Shown here piece by piece: positions 51,473 through 61,233 of a stretch of 64,000 nucleotides of DNA; position 1 is the first letter of the stretch; every line of letters begins with the position of its first letter. This DNA is from an uncultured Siphonobacter sp. (GTDB lineage: Bacteria; Bacteroidota; Bacteroidia; Cytophagales; Spirosomataceae), in contig CAJYIW010000018.1 in the NCBI GenBank assembly GCA_913775095.1, positions 124,001-188,000 of the forward strand. The letters run 5' to 3'. The notes under the pieces were generated by a model, which saw only the letters and a list, made by a program, of their open reading frames with translations, searched no databases and was not told where the DNA came from. A program made the translations under genes and the position numbers.

Positions 51473-51482
51473 GTTATTTTTG
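51455..51482 (+). promoter_or_regulatory. Promoter candidate for the GT117 gene
   Basis: TTG (51455-51457), 17 bases, then TATTTTTG (51475-51482), a good TTG-N17-TAnnTTTG fit. The -33 TTG lies in the loop of the preceding terminator, so promoter and terminator overlap. The leader is about 50 nt. Confidence 0.55.
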
Positions 51483-51540
51483 GCCGATCTATCCCTACAA
51501 CCATCATCCGTAATTAGATTATTTAGCATAAAACTACTTC

Positions 51541-54540
51541 ATGAAAAATTTTCAGCGGCTCAATAACCTTCTGGGTTGGAGTGTCTTTGCCATTGCGTTG
51601 TTCACCTATGCCTCAACCGTTGAGCAAACCGCCAGTTTCTGGGATTGTGGTGAATTTATTGCCTGTTCTTTTAAGTTACAGGTGCCTCACCCGCCCGGTG
51701 CCCCGATTTTCCTTCTGCTGGGCCGCGTCTTTGCTTTGTTTGCGGGTAGCGATTTAACCCGGGTTGCTTTCTGGATCAACATGATGTCCGTCATGGCCAG
51801 TGCCTTTACGATTCTGTTCATGTTCTGGACGCTCACCATGCTGGGCCGTAAAATTTTCGATAAAAAAGCCGATCAGCTTAGCCTGGGTGAAGGCATTGGG
51901 GTTTTAGGAGCCGGCATTGTTGGGTCATTGATCTATACTTTCAGCGATACCTTCTGGTTTTCAGCCGTTGAGGCCGAGGTATATGCCATGTCGTCGTTCT
52001 TCACCGCTCTGGTTTTCTGGGCGATGTACCGCTGGGAACTGATCGAGGATGAAGCCACGGCCAACCGCTGGATCATCCTGATTGCTTACCTGACGGGTCT
52101 TTCCATTGGTATCCACTTGCTGAACCTGGTTACTATTCCTTCACTGGCTTTGCTGTATTACTTCAGAAAGAAGGAAAAACCTTCGCTCTTCGGCGGTATT
52201 GCTGCCTTAGTAATTGGTGTTGTTATTCTGGGTATCATCAATGCCGGTATCATCCCTGGTATTCCCGGGCTGGCTTTTTTCTTTGAAAAATTCTTCGCTA
52301 ATACCTTAGGTTTACCTTATAATACGGGCGTTTTATTCTTCGTCATTCTATTTTTTGGAGCTGTTATTTACGGAGTTATCTATGCTCAGAAGAAAAACAA
52401 TCCTACGATCAGTACGGCGGTTCTGTCACTGGCTTTCATTCTGATTGGTTACATCTCCTACACGCAGGTGCTGGTTCGTGCCAACTTCAATCCTCCCATT
52501 AACGAAAACAATCCTTCCGATGCCATCAGCTACCTGAGTTACCTGAAGCGTGAACAATACGGCAGCCGTTCGTTAACGTACGGTCCTCTTTTCACCGCCC
52601 GGGTAACGGACATCAAACGTGGCGATCCGATGTACAAAATGGAAGGGGGTCAATACAAAATTTACGATTACAAACCCGAATACGTGTGGGAAAAAGATCA
52701 GCAAATGCTGTTGCCCCGTCTGTGGTCACAACAGCCCGGTCATGCCCAGTTGTATGCTTCGATTTTAGGCTTACCGAAAGATCCAAGTGATCAGTCGCGG
52801 TACCTGAAACCGACCTTCGGCCAGAATATCAGTTACATGTTCAGCCGTCAGATGGGCTTTATGTACATGCGTTATTTCATGTGGAATTTCGCCGGTCGTG
52901 AAAGTGATTACGAGTGGGCGGACTGGACTCGTCCCGGTAAATCCAATCTGCCGGAAAGCATTGCTACCAACAAAGGCCACGATAACTTTTACATGCTGCC
53001 CCTGATCCTCGGATTGTTAGGATTTGTGTTGCAGTTCTTGCGGAAGGATAAAGACTGGCTCATCGTTGCCATCAGCTTTATCATGACGGGTCTGGCTCTG
53101 GTGGTGTTCCTGAACTCTCCTCCGACCGAACCCCGCGAGCGGGATTACATCTACGTAGGTTCGTTCTACTTCTTTGCTCTCTGGGCTGGTTTGGGCGTCA
53201 TTGCTCTGCAACAGTTGCTGAGCCGGGTTTCTAAAAACATGGTCACCACGGGCGGTTTAGCTTTTGTTCTGACCATTGGTGTACCGATTATGATGGGTGC
53301 CAAAAGCTGGGATAACCACGACCGTTCCAACCGCTGGCACTCCGTTGATTTCGCGAAGAATTTATTAAGCTCCTGTGCTCCAAACGCCATCTTATTTACG
53401 GGTGGTGATAATGATACATTCCCCTTATGGTACGTTCAGGAGGTGGAAGGCTTCCGTACGGATGTGCGGGTGTGTAACCTCTCGCTGTTAGGCACCGACT
53501 GGTATATTGAGCAGATGAAACGGAAGACGTATGAGTCGCAGCCGCTGCCGATTTCACTGGAAATGGATAACTTCCGGACGGGTATCAATGATCAGATTCC
53601 TTTCTCGGAAAACCCGAATGTGAAAGATGGCATCGACCTGCAGGAGTACATTCAGCTGGTGAAGCAGAATAACCCGGCTATTCAGGTACAAACTACGCTG
53701 GGACAGATGAACGTCTTGCCTTCGTCGGTATTCTCCCTGAAACTGGATTCAACGAAAATTCGTCAGATGGGCATCGTTTCGAAAGAATTCGAACCACTTC
53801 TGAACAGTGATCGCCTGACCTGGAATTATGGACAAAGCGATATCACCAAGCCCGAATTGATTCAGCTGGATATCATCGCTCATAATAACTTCGAGCGTCC
53901 GATTTACTTCGCTTCGACCTTAGGTTCACAAAGCTTCCTGGGGCTGAAAGAGTTTTTACAACTCGAAGGTTACGCCTATCGACTGATGCCCTTTAAGGTG
54001 CCCGGTGCCCGCGATGGTTTCGTGAATTCAGACGTTATGTACGACAAGATGATGAACAAAATGGCCTGGCGTGAAATGAATAACCCGAAGGTCTACTACG
54101 ATGAAACCTACCGGGGTGCTCCAGTCGTTTCGGCCCGTATTGCCTTCTATCGTCTGGCTACGCAACTGATTCAGGAGAATAAACTGGATAAAGCGAAAGC
54201 CGCTATTAATCGCTGTCTGGACGTGATTCCGGATAAGGCGATTCCTTACGACCAGATTTCGGTAAGCTTCATCGGGCCGCTGATTTCGGTGGGCGAAAAA
54301 GCGAAAGCTCTGCAAATGGCCCAGACCATCATGAAACGTTGCGACGAAAACCTGAATTATTACATTGAGTCCAATGGCGATAGTCAGGATATTCGGGTTA
54401 ATCTCTACGAAATGAACCTCGTCGTTCAGCAATTGCACGATGCCAAGCTGGAAAATGAGGCCAATAAATACGAACAGATGTTCAACCGCCAGTACCAGCG
54501 TTTAGGCAACCGCCTGGATGATGGCAGCGGAGGAGAATAA
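51541..54540 (+). CDS. DUF2723 / GT117-family membrane protein, protein O-glycosyltransferase-like
   Basis: 999 residues: about ten hydrophobic segments in the N-terminal half and a large soluble C-terminal part with TPR-like helices. The first extracytoplasmic loop holds SFWDCGEFIA (D35, E38), the acidic motif expected of GT-C enzymes. DUF2723 (GT117) members are widespread in Bacteroidota and related to protein mannosyltransferases; a role in protein O-glycosylation is inferred. A TPR protein gene follows after a 20-bp terminator. Confidence 0.9.
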   Translation: MKNFQRLNNLLGWSVFAIALFTYASTVEQTASFWDCGEFIACSFKLQVPHPPGAPIFLLLGRVFALFAGSDLTRVAFWINMMSVMASAFTILFMFWTLTMLGRKIFDKKADQLSLGEGIGVLGAGIVGSLIYTFSDTFWFSAVEAEVYAMSSFFTALVFWAMYRWELIEDEATANRWIILIAYLTGLSIGIHLLNLVTIPSLALLYYFRKKEKPSLFGGIAALVIGVVILGIINAGIIPGIPGLAFFFEKFFANTLGLPYNTGVLFFVILFFGAVIYGVIYAQKKNNPTISTAVLSLAFILIGYISYTQVLVRANFNPPINENNPSDAISYLSYLKREQYGSRSLTYGPLFTARVTDIKRGDPMYKMEGGQYKIYDYKPEYVWEKDQQMLLPRLWSQQPGHAQLYASILGLPKDPSDQSRYLKPTFGQNISYMFSRQMGFMYMRYFMWNFAGRESDYEWADWTRPGKSNLPESIATNKGHDNFYMLPLILGLLGFVLQFLRKDKDWLIVAISFIMTGLALVVFLNSPPTEPRERDYIYVGSFYFFALWAGLGVIALQQLLSRVSKNMVTTGGLAFVLTIGVPIMMGAKSWDNHDRSNRWHSVDFAKNLLSSCAPNAILFTGGDNDTFPLWYVQEVEGFRTDVRVCNLSLLGTDWYIEQMKRKTYESQPLPISLEMDNFRTGINDQIPFSENPNVKDGIDLQEYIQLVKQNNPAIQVQTTLGQMNVLPSSVFSLKLDSTKIRQMGIVSKEFEPLLNSDRLTWNYGQSDITKPELIQLDIIAHNNFERPIYFASTLGSQSFLGLKEFLQLEGYAYRLMPFKVPGARDGFVNSDVMYDKMMNKMAWREMNNPKVYYDETYRGAPVVSARIAFYRLATQLIQENKLDKAKAAINRCLDVIPDKAIPYDQISVSFIGPLISVGEKAKALQMAQTIMKRCDENLNYYIESNGDSQDIRVNLYEMNLVVQQLHDAKLENEANKYEQMFNRQYQRLGNRLDDGSGGE

Positions 54541-54557
54541 GACGTTCCTGTTTACGC

Positions 54558-54603
54558 TTACAAAAGGAAAGACTCGCTCTCAGGCGAGTCTTTCCTTTTG
54601 TAA
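54558..54603. terminator. Terminator with 20-bp perfect stem
   Basis: 54558-54577 pairs exactly with 54584-54603 around TCTCAG (core AAAGGAAAGACTCGC), with T-rich 3' arm. Confidence 0.92.
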
Positions 54604-54990
54604 ACAATGCCGGTCTTTTTATGCTTCTGCGGTGGAGATGCCCTGCCTTTAACCCGGTTCTGAACAGGATATTAGCTCACTAGATTTCTACTGATGTTAT
54701 GATCAGGAAGAAAGGGCCGACGCAATGGCAACGGATCCGGAACCCTGAAATGTCCAAATACGTCTATATTTCATGAATAGACATTACCTGCCGCAAGCTT
54801 TCAAAACTTCGTTTTAGCAGGCCAAGTTTTTAGCTTCGACCTTAGGAAAATGGAATTTTCTATATATCTTAGAATGTTCCTTAACATGAAAACCAAAACG
54901 TGAATTAGTGTGATTGTGCTTAGCAGGTTGCTTAACAAGTAGTTACAACCGCCTTAGTTTATTCACGTTTGTCATTATACCCGTTGCCTT
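54604..54990. promoter_or_regulatory. Intergenic region upstream of the TPR gene
   Basis: No gene is seen. A 10-bp perfect inverted repeat, AAACGTGAAT (54896-54905) and ATTCACGTTT (54961-54970), encloses 55 nt and ends 20 bp before the TPR start. It may be a leader hairpin or a regulator binding site. I found no strong TAnnTTTG box. Confidence 0.4.
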
Positions 54991-56403
54991 ATGATGGAAC
55001 AACCTGAATTCGACGAACGCCCGGAAACAACCCAGGATTCTGTGAGACGATTTGAGAAGATGCTGAATAATCGGGAAGATTCATTCTTTGATCTGGACAC
55101 TTACGAACAAATCGTTGAACATTATCTGGAAGAAGGCAAGTTAGAGGACGCTCTCAAAGCCTGCGAATACGGGTTATCCCAGTATCCTTATTCTTTGGAA
55201 CTGATGCTAAATCAGGCTCAGATTATGGCCAACTTCCAACGCTATGACGAAGCTCTCGATCTGCTGGAACGGGCGGCCCTTTTCAACCCCCACGATTTAG
55301 ATATCTTTTACCTCCGCAGTACGGTTTATGGCCTGATCGGCGACTATGAGCATGCCATCGAGATGCTCAAGGAAGTGCTTGATTATGCCGAAGAAAAAGA
55401 TGAAGTACATTACCACATTGGTCTGGCTTACCAGCAATGGGGTAAATTTGAAGAAGCCATTCAACATTACCGCGAAGCCATTCACGGTGATCTGAGCAAT
55501 GAAAATGCCTTATACGAGCTGGCCAATTGCCTGGACCAACTCGGAAAGCTGGAAGAAAGCCTTCCCTACTACCTGGAATTCACGGATCGTGATCCCGCTT
55601 CGTATAATGCCTGGTACAATCTCGGTATCGCCTACTCGAAACTGGAACGTTACGATGAAGCTGCCGAAGCCTATGAGTATGCCACGTATCTGAAAAAGGA
55701 TTTTGCCTCGGCGTATTATAACCTGGGCAATACGTACATGAACCTGGAGCGTTATCAGGAAGCGGAAGAAGCTTACGAAAAGACGCTGAAATCTGAAGAG
55801 CCCACGCCCGAAACCATCTGCTGCCTGGCCGCCAGCCTGGAAAAGCAAATGAAGTACGAGGAGGCCATCAAGCAGTATAAAGATGCCATTGCTCTCGATC
55901 AGTTATGGGATGAAGGCTGGTACGGCGTAGGCGTTTGTCTGTATGAGATGAACAAGTGGTTTCAGGCTCTGCATTACCTGCGGAAAGCCCTGAACCTAAA
56001 TAAGAAAAACGCCGATTACTGGCTCGCCGTAGCCGAAACGGAACAACGGATTGGCAATGCTCTTTCTTCGGAAGAAGCGTATAAAGCGGGCGTTGAAATT
56101 GCTCCGGAAGACGTTGAAATCTGGGTTAAATGGTCCCTGTTGTATTACGAGCAGGGTGATTTTGATCAGGCCATCGATGTTATTAACCAGGCTCTGGATG
56201 AATGCCCGGATGAGGCAGAACTGTATTATCAGTTAACGGTTTATCTCATTCATAATGGCAAATTCCGGGAAGCTTTTCTATACCTGGAAACCGCTCTGAC
56301 GCTCAATTACGACATGCACGTGATGCTGTTTGAATACTTTACCAGTTTAGAGACTCAAAAAGCTCTTTACAAAATCATTGAACAGTATAAAAAAGAAGAA
56401 TAA
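54991..56403 (+). CDS. TPR-repeat protein
   Basis: 470 residues, no signal peptide. It is made almost entirely of tetratricopeptide repeats (about 12, for example NAWYNLGIAYSKLERYDEAA and SAYYNLGNTYMNLERYQEAE), after an acidic N-terminal 30 residues. Such proteins are cytosolic scaffolds. The partner is unknown. The start is MMEQ at 54991; the second Met is equally possible. A terminator closes the gene. Confidence 0.92.
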   Translation: MMEQPEFDERPETTQDSVRRFEKMLNNREDSFFDLDTYEQIVEHYLEEGKLEDALKACEYGLSQYPYSLELMLNQAQIMANFQRYDEALDLLERAALFNPHDLDIFYLRSTVYGLIGDYEHAIEMLKEVLDYAEEKDEVHYHIGLAYQQWGKFEEAIQHYREAIHGDLSNENALYELANCLDQLGKLEESLPYYLEFTDRDPASYNAWYNLGIAYSKLERYDEAAEAYEYATYLKKDFASAYYNLGNTYMNLERYQEAEEAYEKTLKSEEPTPETICCLAASLEKQMKYEEAIKQYKDAIALDQLWDEGWYGVGVCLYEMNKWFQALHYLRKALNLNKKNADYWLAVAETEQRIGNALSSEEAYKAGVEIAPEDVEIWVKWSLLYYEQGDFDQAIDVINQALDECPDEAELYYQLTVYLIHNGKFREAFLYLETALTLNYDMHVMLFEYFTSLETQKALYKIIEQYKKEE

Positions 56404-56419
56404 CGCGTTCATTACCTCT

Positions 56420-56451
56420 AAAAGACCCGGACTGTAGTCCGGGTCTTTTTT
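56420..56451 (+). terminator. Intrinsic terminator after the TPR gene
   Basis: AAAGACCCGGAC and GTCCGGGTCTTT form a perfect stem (56420-56431 with 56436-56447) with a TGTA loop and a T-run. Confidence 0.92.
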
Positions 56452-56529
56452 TGCTTTATATCCCATCCAGTCGTGAATACCTGAGCAAATCGTCTGCAAT
56501 GTTAATCGTTACCAATGCTTTGCCTAACC

Positions 56530-56940
56530 TCGACCGTGGAGAAAGAGCTGATCTCACTGCTCGTCTGTGACTATGCCGCGGACTAACTACAATAATCTTT
56601 CCTATCCCTAAAGTTATTTTCATCTCTAAGTAAGGTCCTTTGCTTCGCTCAGAATGACAGGTAAAGGATATAGAGTTGACCATCTTACCCCTGTCATCTC
56701 GACCGCAGGGAGAGATCTTACTTGGGATTGGTAACCCCTCCCATTTCCGAACGTACTTTCTTACCCCAGTAAGGTCCTTCGCTTCGCTTAGGAGGACAGA
56801 TGGTATAGGAAACAATGTCCTACCCCTGTCATCTCGACCATAGGGAGAGATCTTACCTGGGATTGGATATCGCTCTCTATTTCCGGGCGTACTTTCTTCA
56901 TTTCGCTCGCGAAGGCAGGCAGGGTTCAACGTGGTTGCTG
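56530..56940. repeat. Degenerate 135-bp tandem repeats (GCTTCGCT...GACAG type)
   Basis: Two clear units start with TACCCCTGTC at 56686 and 56821 (period 135 bp), and a more degenerate unit precedes from about 56530. Each has TCTCGACC...GGGAGAGATCTTAC, CGTACTTTC and AAGGTCCTT(C/T)GCTTCGCT. These resemble widespread Bacteroidota intergenic repeats whose translation reads HSERSKG-like. A 165-codon open frame on the minus strand across the region is translation of this repeat, not a gene. Confidence 0.85.
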
Positions 56941-57096
56941 CCCTGATTGCCAAGGAGTATTTTGAAGATTAGTCTGTCTTCTCCTGTAACTGGCAGGATC
57001 TTTTAGGTAATTTATTTACTCAATAGCCAATATTTATATCTATACAAACTCTTTTAGCTAATTTTAAGTTAATATATTTACCCAAAATTTCAGATA

Positions 57097-58359
57097 ATGA
57101 ATTTAAGCAGAGCCAGCGAAAAATTACAAATCCTTGCCGATGCGGCTAAATATGACGTATCCTGTGCTTCCAGCGGAGGTAATCGCAAGAACGAAAATAA
57201 GGGATTGGGCGATAGCAAAGCCAATGGTATTTGTCATTCCTTCACGGAGGACGGCCGTTGTGTGTCTCTGCTTAAGATTCTGTTAACCAACCATTGCATT
57301 TATGATTGTGCCTTTTGCGTTTCCCGGAAAAGTAACGATGTGCAGCGGGCGGCTTTTACCGTAGAAGAAGTCGTCGATTTAACGATCAATTTTTATCGCC
57401 GGAATTACATCGAAGGACTGTTTTTGAGTTCGGGTATATTTAAAAACGCGGATTACACCATGGAACGCCTGCTTCGAATCGTGAAAAAACTCAGGATTGA
57501 AGAACGCTTTAATGGATACATTCACCTGAAAACCATCCCCGGAGCCAGTGAAGAGCTGATTAAGGAAGCGGGCCTTTACGCGGACCGCATGAGCATCAAC
57601 CTGGAAATGCCTACGGAAGCAGGATTAAAGATGGTGGCTCCCGAAAAGAGCCATGAAGACGTAAAAAAGCCGCTACACTTCGTCAATCAGCAAATTCAGC
57701 TTTATAAGGCAGATACCAAACTCATCAAGAATACGCCGAAATTCGTTCCGGCGGGTCAAAGTACACAAATGGTAGTCGGAGCTACGCCCGAATCAGACAT
57801 GGAAGTGATGTATACCGCTGATCGCTTCTATAAGGACTATTCACTGAAACGGGTGTATTACTCAGGATATGTTCCCATTCGCAATGACGACAGCCTGTTA
57901 CCTTCCATCGGTAGTCAGCCGCCCTTGTTACGCGAAAATCGCCTGTACCAAACCGACTGGTTACTCCGTTTTTACCGATTCCAGGTAAACGAGATTTTAA
58001 ATGCGGCTCACCCCAATCTGGATCCTGAAATTGATCCCAAATTAAGCTGGGCACTACGGAATCTGCACGAATTTCCCATTGACATCAATACGGCGGAGTA
58101 TGACATGATTCTTCGTGTACCAGGCATTGGCGTGGGTTCGGCTCAGAAAATCATTGCGGCTCGCCGCTTCGGAAAACTTCGGACGTATCAGCTACAAAAG
58201 CTTGGCATTGCCTATAACCGGGCTAAATATTTCATCCGTTGTGCTGATACGCCTTTCCTGTCCAAAGACTGGCAGCCCCAGCAAATCAGAAATTTCATTC
58301 TGGGAAGTAGTCATGGAAAGTTTCAAAAAGCCGCTACCCAGCAGTTAACCCTGTTTTAA
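57097..58359 (+). CDS. Radical SAM protein of a putative DNA modification/repair pair (TIGR03916-like)
   Basis: 420 residues. The cluster motif is NHCIYDCAFC (CxxxCxxC), preceded by ICHSFTEDGRCVSLLKILLTN; the C-terminus has a helix-hairpin-helix stretch MILRVPGIGVGSAQKIIAARR that fits DNA binding. The family always travels with the DUF4130 protein encoded directly downstream (0-bp gap). The reaction is not known; repair or base modification is inferred from the DNA-binding motif. Confidence 0.92.
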   Translation: MNLSRASEKLQILADAAKYDVSCASSGGNRKNENKGLGDSKANGICHSFTEDGRCVSLLKILLTNHCIYDCAFCVSRKSNDVQRAAFTVEEVVDLTINFYRRNYIEGLFLSSGIFKNADYTMERLLRIVKKLRIEERFNGYIHLKTIPGASEELIKEAGLYADRMSINLEMPTEAGLKMVAPEKSHEDVKKPLHFVNQQIQLYKADTKLIKNTPKFVPAGQSTQMVVGATPESDMEVMYTADRFYKDYSLKRVYYSGYVPIRNDDSLLPSIGSQPPLLRENRLYQTDWLLRFYRFQVNEILNAAHPNLDPEIDPKLSWALRNLHEFPIDINTAEYDMILRVPGIGVGSAQKIIAARRFGKLRTYQLQKLGIAYNRAKYFIRCADTPFLSKDWQPQQIRNFILGSSHGKFQKAATQQLTLF

Positions 58360-59124
58360 ATGGAAATTTACGTATTTGACGATACCCTGGAAGGGCTGTT
58401 GACGTTGATTTTCGATTGGTATCATCGGAAGCCAGGACCTATTCTGGTTCATTCTGAAAAGCACCATCACCCTAGTGCCTTTCATCCGGCCTTTGAAGTA
58501 GTTACGGAGGCAGAAAAAGCCAGCCGCGTGGCCAGGGGATTACAGCAGAAATTAACTCAGGCGGGCTGGCGAAATTTTTACTGCACCTTTTTATCCGAAC
58601 AACCCGAAGCTTTTCAGCATCTTTTTCAGTTTGCTGTGTATGTTTTTAGTGGGGTAGAAAATCCGGAAGATAATTACGGGCATGATTCGGTACTGTATGT
58701 ATCACAGATGGCCCGAAAAGTAGAGCGGGAGAAACACCATCTGGAAGCTTTCATTCGGTTTCAACACACCCGCGATGGCATGTATTACGCTCCCGTAGAG
58801 CCTAAATACAACGTCTTACCGCTCATTGCCAGGCACTTCAAAGATCGTTACGCAGATCAGCCCTGGGTCATTTATGACCATCTCCGCCGGTACGGCTTAT
58901 ACTACGATTTGCAGAAGCTGGATTTGATCAATATTGATTTTCAGAAGAATAACTCCACTACTCTTCCCGTTTCCATTTCTGAAGAGACCCACGAAGAAAT
59001 GTATCAGTTCCTGTGGAAAGATTATTTCAAGAGTACCAATATCGAATCCCGTCGTAATATCAAATTACAGGTTCGCAGCATGCCCCGCCGGTTCTGGCGA
59101 TATTTGACAGAAAAGCAAATCTAA
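58360..59124 (+). CDS. DUF4130-family putative DNA repair protein (TIGR03915-like)
   Basis: 254 residues, ATG abutting the TAA of the radical SAM gene. The N-terminus MEIYVFDDTLEGLLTLIFDW and motifs HDSVLYVSQMARKVEREKHH, RFQHTRDGMYYAPVEPKYNVLPL and RRFWRYLTEKQI are family-typical. Some relatives carry a fused uracil-DNA-glycosylase domain; this one does not. It is presumed to work with the radical SAM enzyme on DNA. Confidence 0.92.
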   Translation: MEIYVFDDTLEGLLTLIFDWYHRKPGPILVHSEKHHHPSAFHPAFEVVTEAEKASRVARGLQQKLTQAGWRNFYCTFLSEQPEAFQHLFQFAVYVFSGVENPEDNYGHDSVLYVSQMARKVEREKHHLEAFIRFQHTRDGMYYAPVEPKYNVLPLIARHFKDRYADQPWVIYDHLRRYGLYYDLQKLDLINIDFQKNNSTTLPVSISEETHEEMYQFLWKDYFKSTNIESRRNIKLQVRSMPRRFWRYLTEKQI

Positions 59125-59496
59125 CCCACTTTTCTTGAGGTTTTCTCCCTAAATGCAGGTTACTTAATCCGGTAGCTCCAGCTCTTTACGTGGCCTCCAC
59201 TATTTTGTTAAAAACATAAGAACCTACAACAAATAGTATTCACAACTAGTTAATAAGGTAGATTTGTTACCCCATTTCAAGTGATTCTTAACAAACTATT
59301 GGTTGTAGTGCTGAGGTCATTCTTTCATTTCTAAGGTTAACAAGCTCATCTATTCATTTACTTCGTATCTTGCTGAACCAATAAGAATTGAGCTTTTATT
59401 GACCATTTCTGATTAGTTCATATGCATTTGATGCATAGGCCGTCATACTAGTTGATCCTTATTGTTTTCCCTTCGAAACCTTAGATTTACTAAAAA
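59125..59496. other. AT-rich intergenic region
   Basis: No gene, terminator or clear promoter box seen. Composition becomes visibly AT-rich here and stays so through the next gene, which suggests the edge of a horizontally acquired segment. Confidence 0.4.
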
Positions 59497-61233
59497 ATGT
59501 CGTTGAATTTAAATCTTCAATCTAAATCAGTAAAAAAAAGAATAATATATATTGTTTGTTCTGTTTTATTAGTAAACTATTTAATTTTCCAGTATTACTT
59601 TATTTCACCGCTTCCTTTTGGAGATGATCTTCCCTCCATCTATCAGTTCCTTTTAAAATTAAATAGTACTGATTCTTACCTGGAGAAAATAGATCTTATT
59701 CTTAACAACAAGTTTGTAGAACATAAATTATTATTCTTCACATTTATTATTTCCACTATTTTCAGTATTACCGGTAAAATATATTTGCCCTTAATTGCCT
59801 TGATTGCCGGCATAACCTGGGTTTCTATTTTTTTCTTTTATCGCAGCTGGGGAAAAACTATTTCTGCCAGCTGGTTATTAATCATTACCTTCATCTTAGT
59901 ATCTGCCGCCCCCTACCAGACCATCTATTGGACCATGGCGGGTCTCCAGCATTTCACCGTTACTTTTCTTTGTTTTGTTACCATTTATTTTCTGTGTAAA
60001 TCCGATAAAATAACGATTTACACGTTTATAGGAGCCAGCCTTGCTGGTCTATTTTGCACTTTTTCTTCCGGAAACGGTATGGCTATCTGGCCCGCCGGAT
60101 TATTGGCCTTGTTGCTTAGAAAAAATTATAAGTTATCGCTGGTATGGACGGTGAATACCATTATAGCTATTAGCCTGTACCTGCAAAGTGTAGCCTTACA
60201 GGGCACTCCTTCAGGAAGCAGAATTTCCAATGTCTTTGATCACCTGCCGATTAAGATCATTAATTACATCACGGGCCTGGCCGGAGCTTTCTATTTTGAC
60301 AGGGGAGTCATGGATCTCTCTGACTCTGAACCACCTATCTCCTTCACTTACCCCTCTACCTATATTGGGTTACTAATCATTATTTTCTTTATTATTTTAC
60401 TTGTCAAAGCCTTTCAGACGGCCAATCGGTCGGTGATAGCGGTTACCGCTGTTTCTGTATTTATTTTCATAACGTTCGGCTTTATCGCCTTTGGCCGATC
60501 GTCAGAAGCTGAGCTATTTGTAATCTTTAAAAGTCGATATTATCCGTATTCTATTATTGCTATAGCTAATCTATTATTTGGAATTGGCTATGTAATGAAT
60601 CATTTTCGTTACCGTCAATTACTTACCTATATTTTTGCTGGAGGGAGTTTAATCTTCTGGGGAATCTGGCAGTTTGGCACCTACGCTAATGTTCTGAATC
60701 AGCGAAATCTGCTGGATACCGGGTATCTTAATTTCAAGTTAAATAAACAGTGGATTTTCTACCAGCCTACCTATTTTTTCGAACGGTATTATAATGATTT
60801 TTTTACGGTTAATGAATCAAATCCCACCGTTGAACTGCCGCATCGAAAAATTCTAACGGCGTTTCAGAATAAAAAAATAACTACCCAGGGATTTCATCCG
60901 TATGAAATCATCTATAAGCAGGAAATTTCCGGAGATATTTACACCATGGTCAATGCTTATAACGGAAATACGCCCTCCATCTATCAAAAGGATGAAGGAT
61001 ATACCCTGCTGATGGCTTCCAGACAAGATACTTTCTTTTTACAGTCTACGTTCTTCAGAAATTCGGTGAAACAGTTTTTATTAACCGGAAACCCTATTCG
61101 GCGTGGGCATCAGGTAAGTGTAATTTTAAAGAAGCACGATTTTCCGAAAGGTACGTATCAGTTACATCAGTTTTATTTCAAGAAAGAACTAGGTAAACTC
61201 AATCCAAAAAGTGAGGGGACGATCACCTTTTAG
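59497..61233 (+). CDS. Polytopic membrane protein, possible GT-C glycosyltransferase
   Basis: 578 residues with about eleven hydrophobic segments to residue 400, then a soluble C-terminal domain. The first extracytoplasmic loop has FGDD (D39, D40), an acidic pair in the place expected of GT-C glycosyltransferases. I do not recognise the family, so this is inference. Codons are A/T-rich (many AAA, TTT, ATT), unlike neighbours. The 3' end overlaps the convergent GT9 gene by 11 bp. It may add a sugar to a lipid-linked glycan. Confidence 0.75.
   Translation: MSLNLNLQSKSVKKRIIYIVCSVLLVNYLIFQYYFISPLPFGDDLPSIYQFLLKLNSTDSYLEKIDLILNNKFVEHKLLFFTFIISTIFSITGKIYLPLIALIAGITWVSIFFFYRSWGKTISASWLLIITFILVSAAPYQTIYWTMAGLQHFTVTFLCFVTIYFLCKSDKITIYTFIGASLAGLFCTFSSGNGMAIWPAGLLALLLRKNYKLSLVWTVNTIIAISLYLQSVALQGTPSGSRISNVFDHLPIKIINYITGLAGAFYFDRGVMDLSDSEPPISFTYPSTYIGLLIIIFFIILLVKAFQTANRSVIAVTAVSVFIFITFGFIAFGRSSEAELFVIFKSRYYPYSIIAIANLLFGIGYVMNHFRYRQLLTYIFAGGSLIFWGIWQFGTYANVLNQRNLLDTGYLNFKLNKQWIFYQPTYFFERYYNDFFTVNESNPTVELPHRKILTAFQNKKITTQGFHPYEIIYKQEISGDIYTMVNAYNGNTPSIYQKDEGYTLLMASRQDTFFLQSTFFRNSVKQFLLTGNPIRRGHQVSVILKKHDFPKGTYQLHQFYFKKELGKLNPKSEGTITF

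Noticed and set aside
56456-56953. 165-codon open frame on the minus strand
   Set aside because: It is the translation of the degenerate 135-bp repeat (HSERSKG-like, GRDDRG twice), without codon structure or family resemblance.
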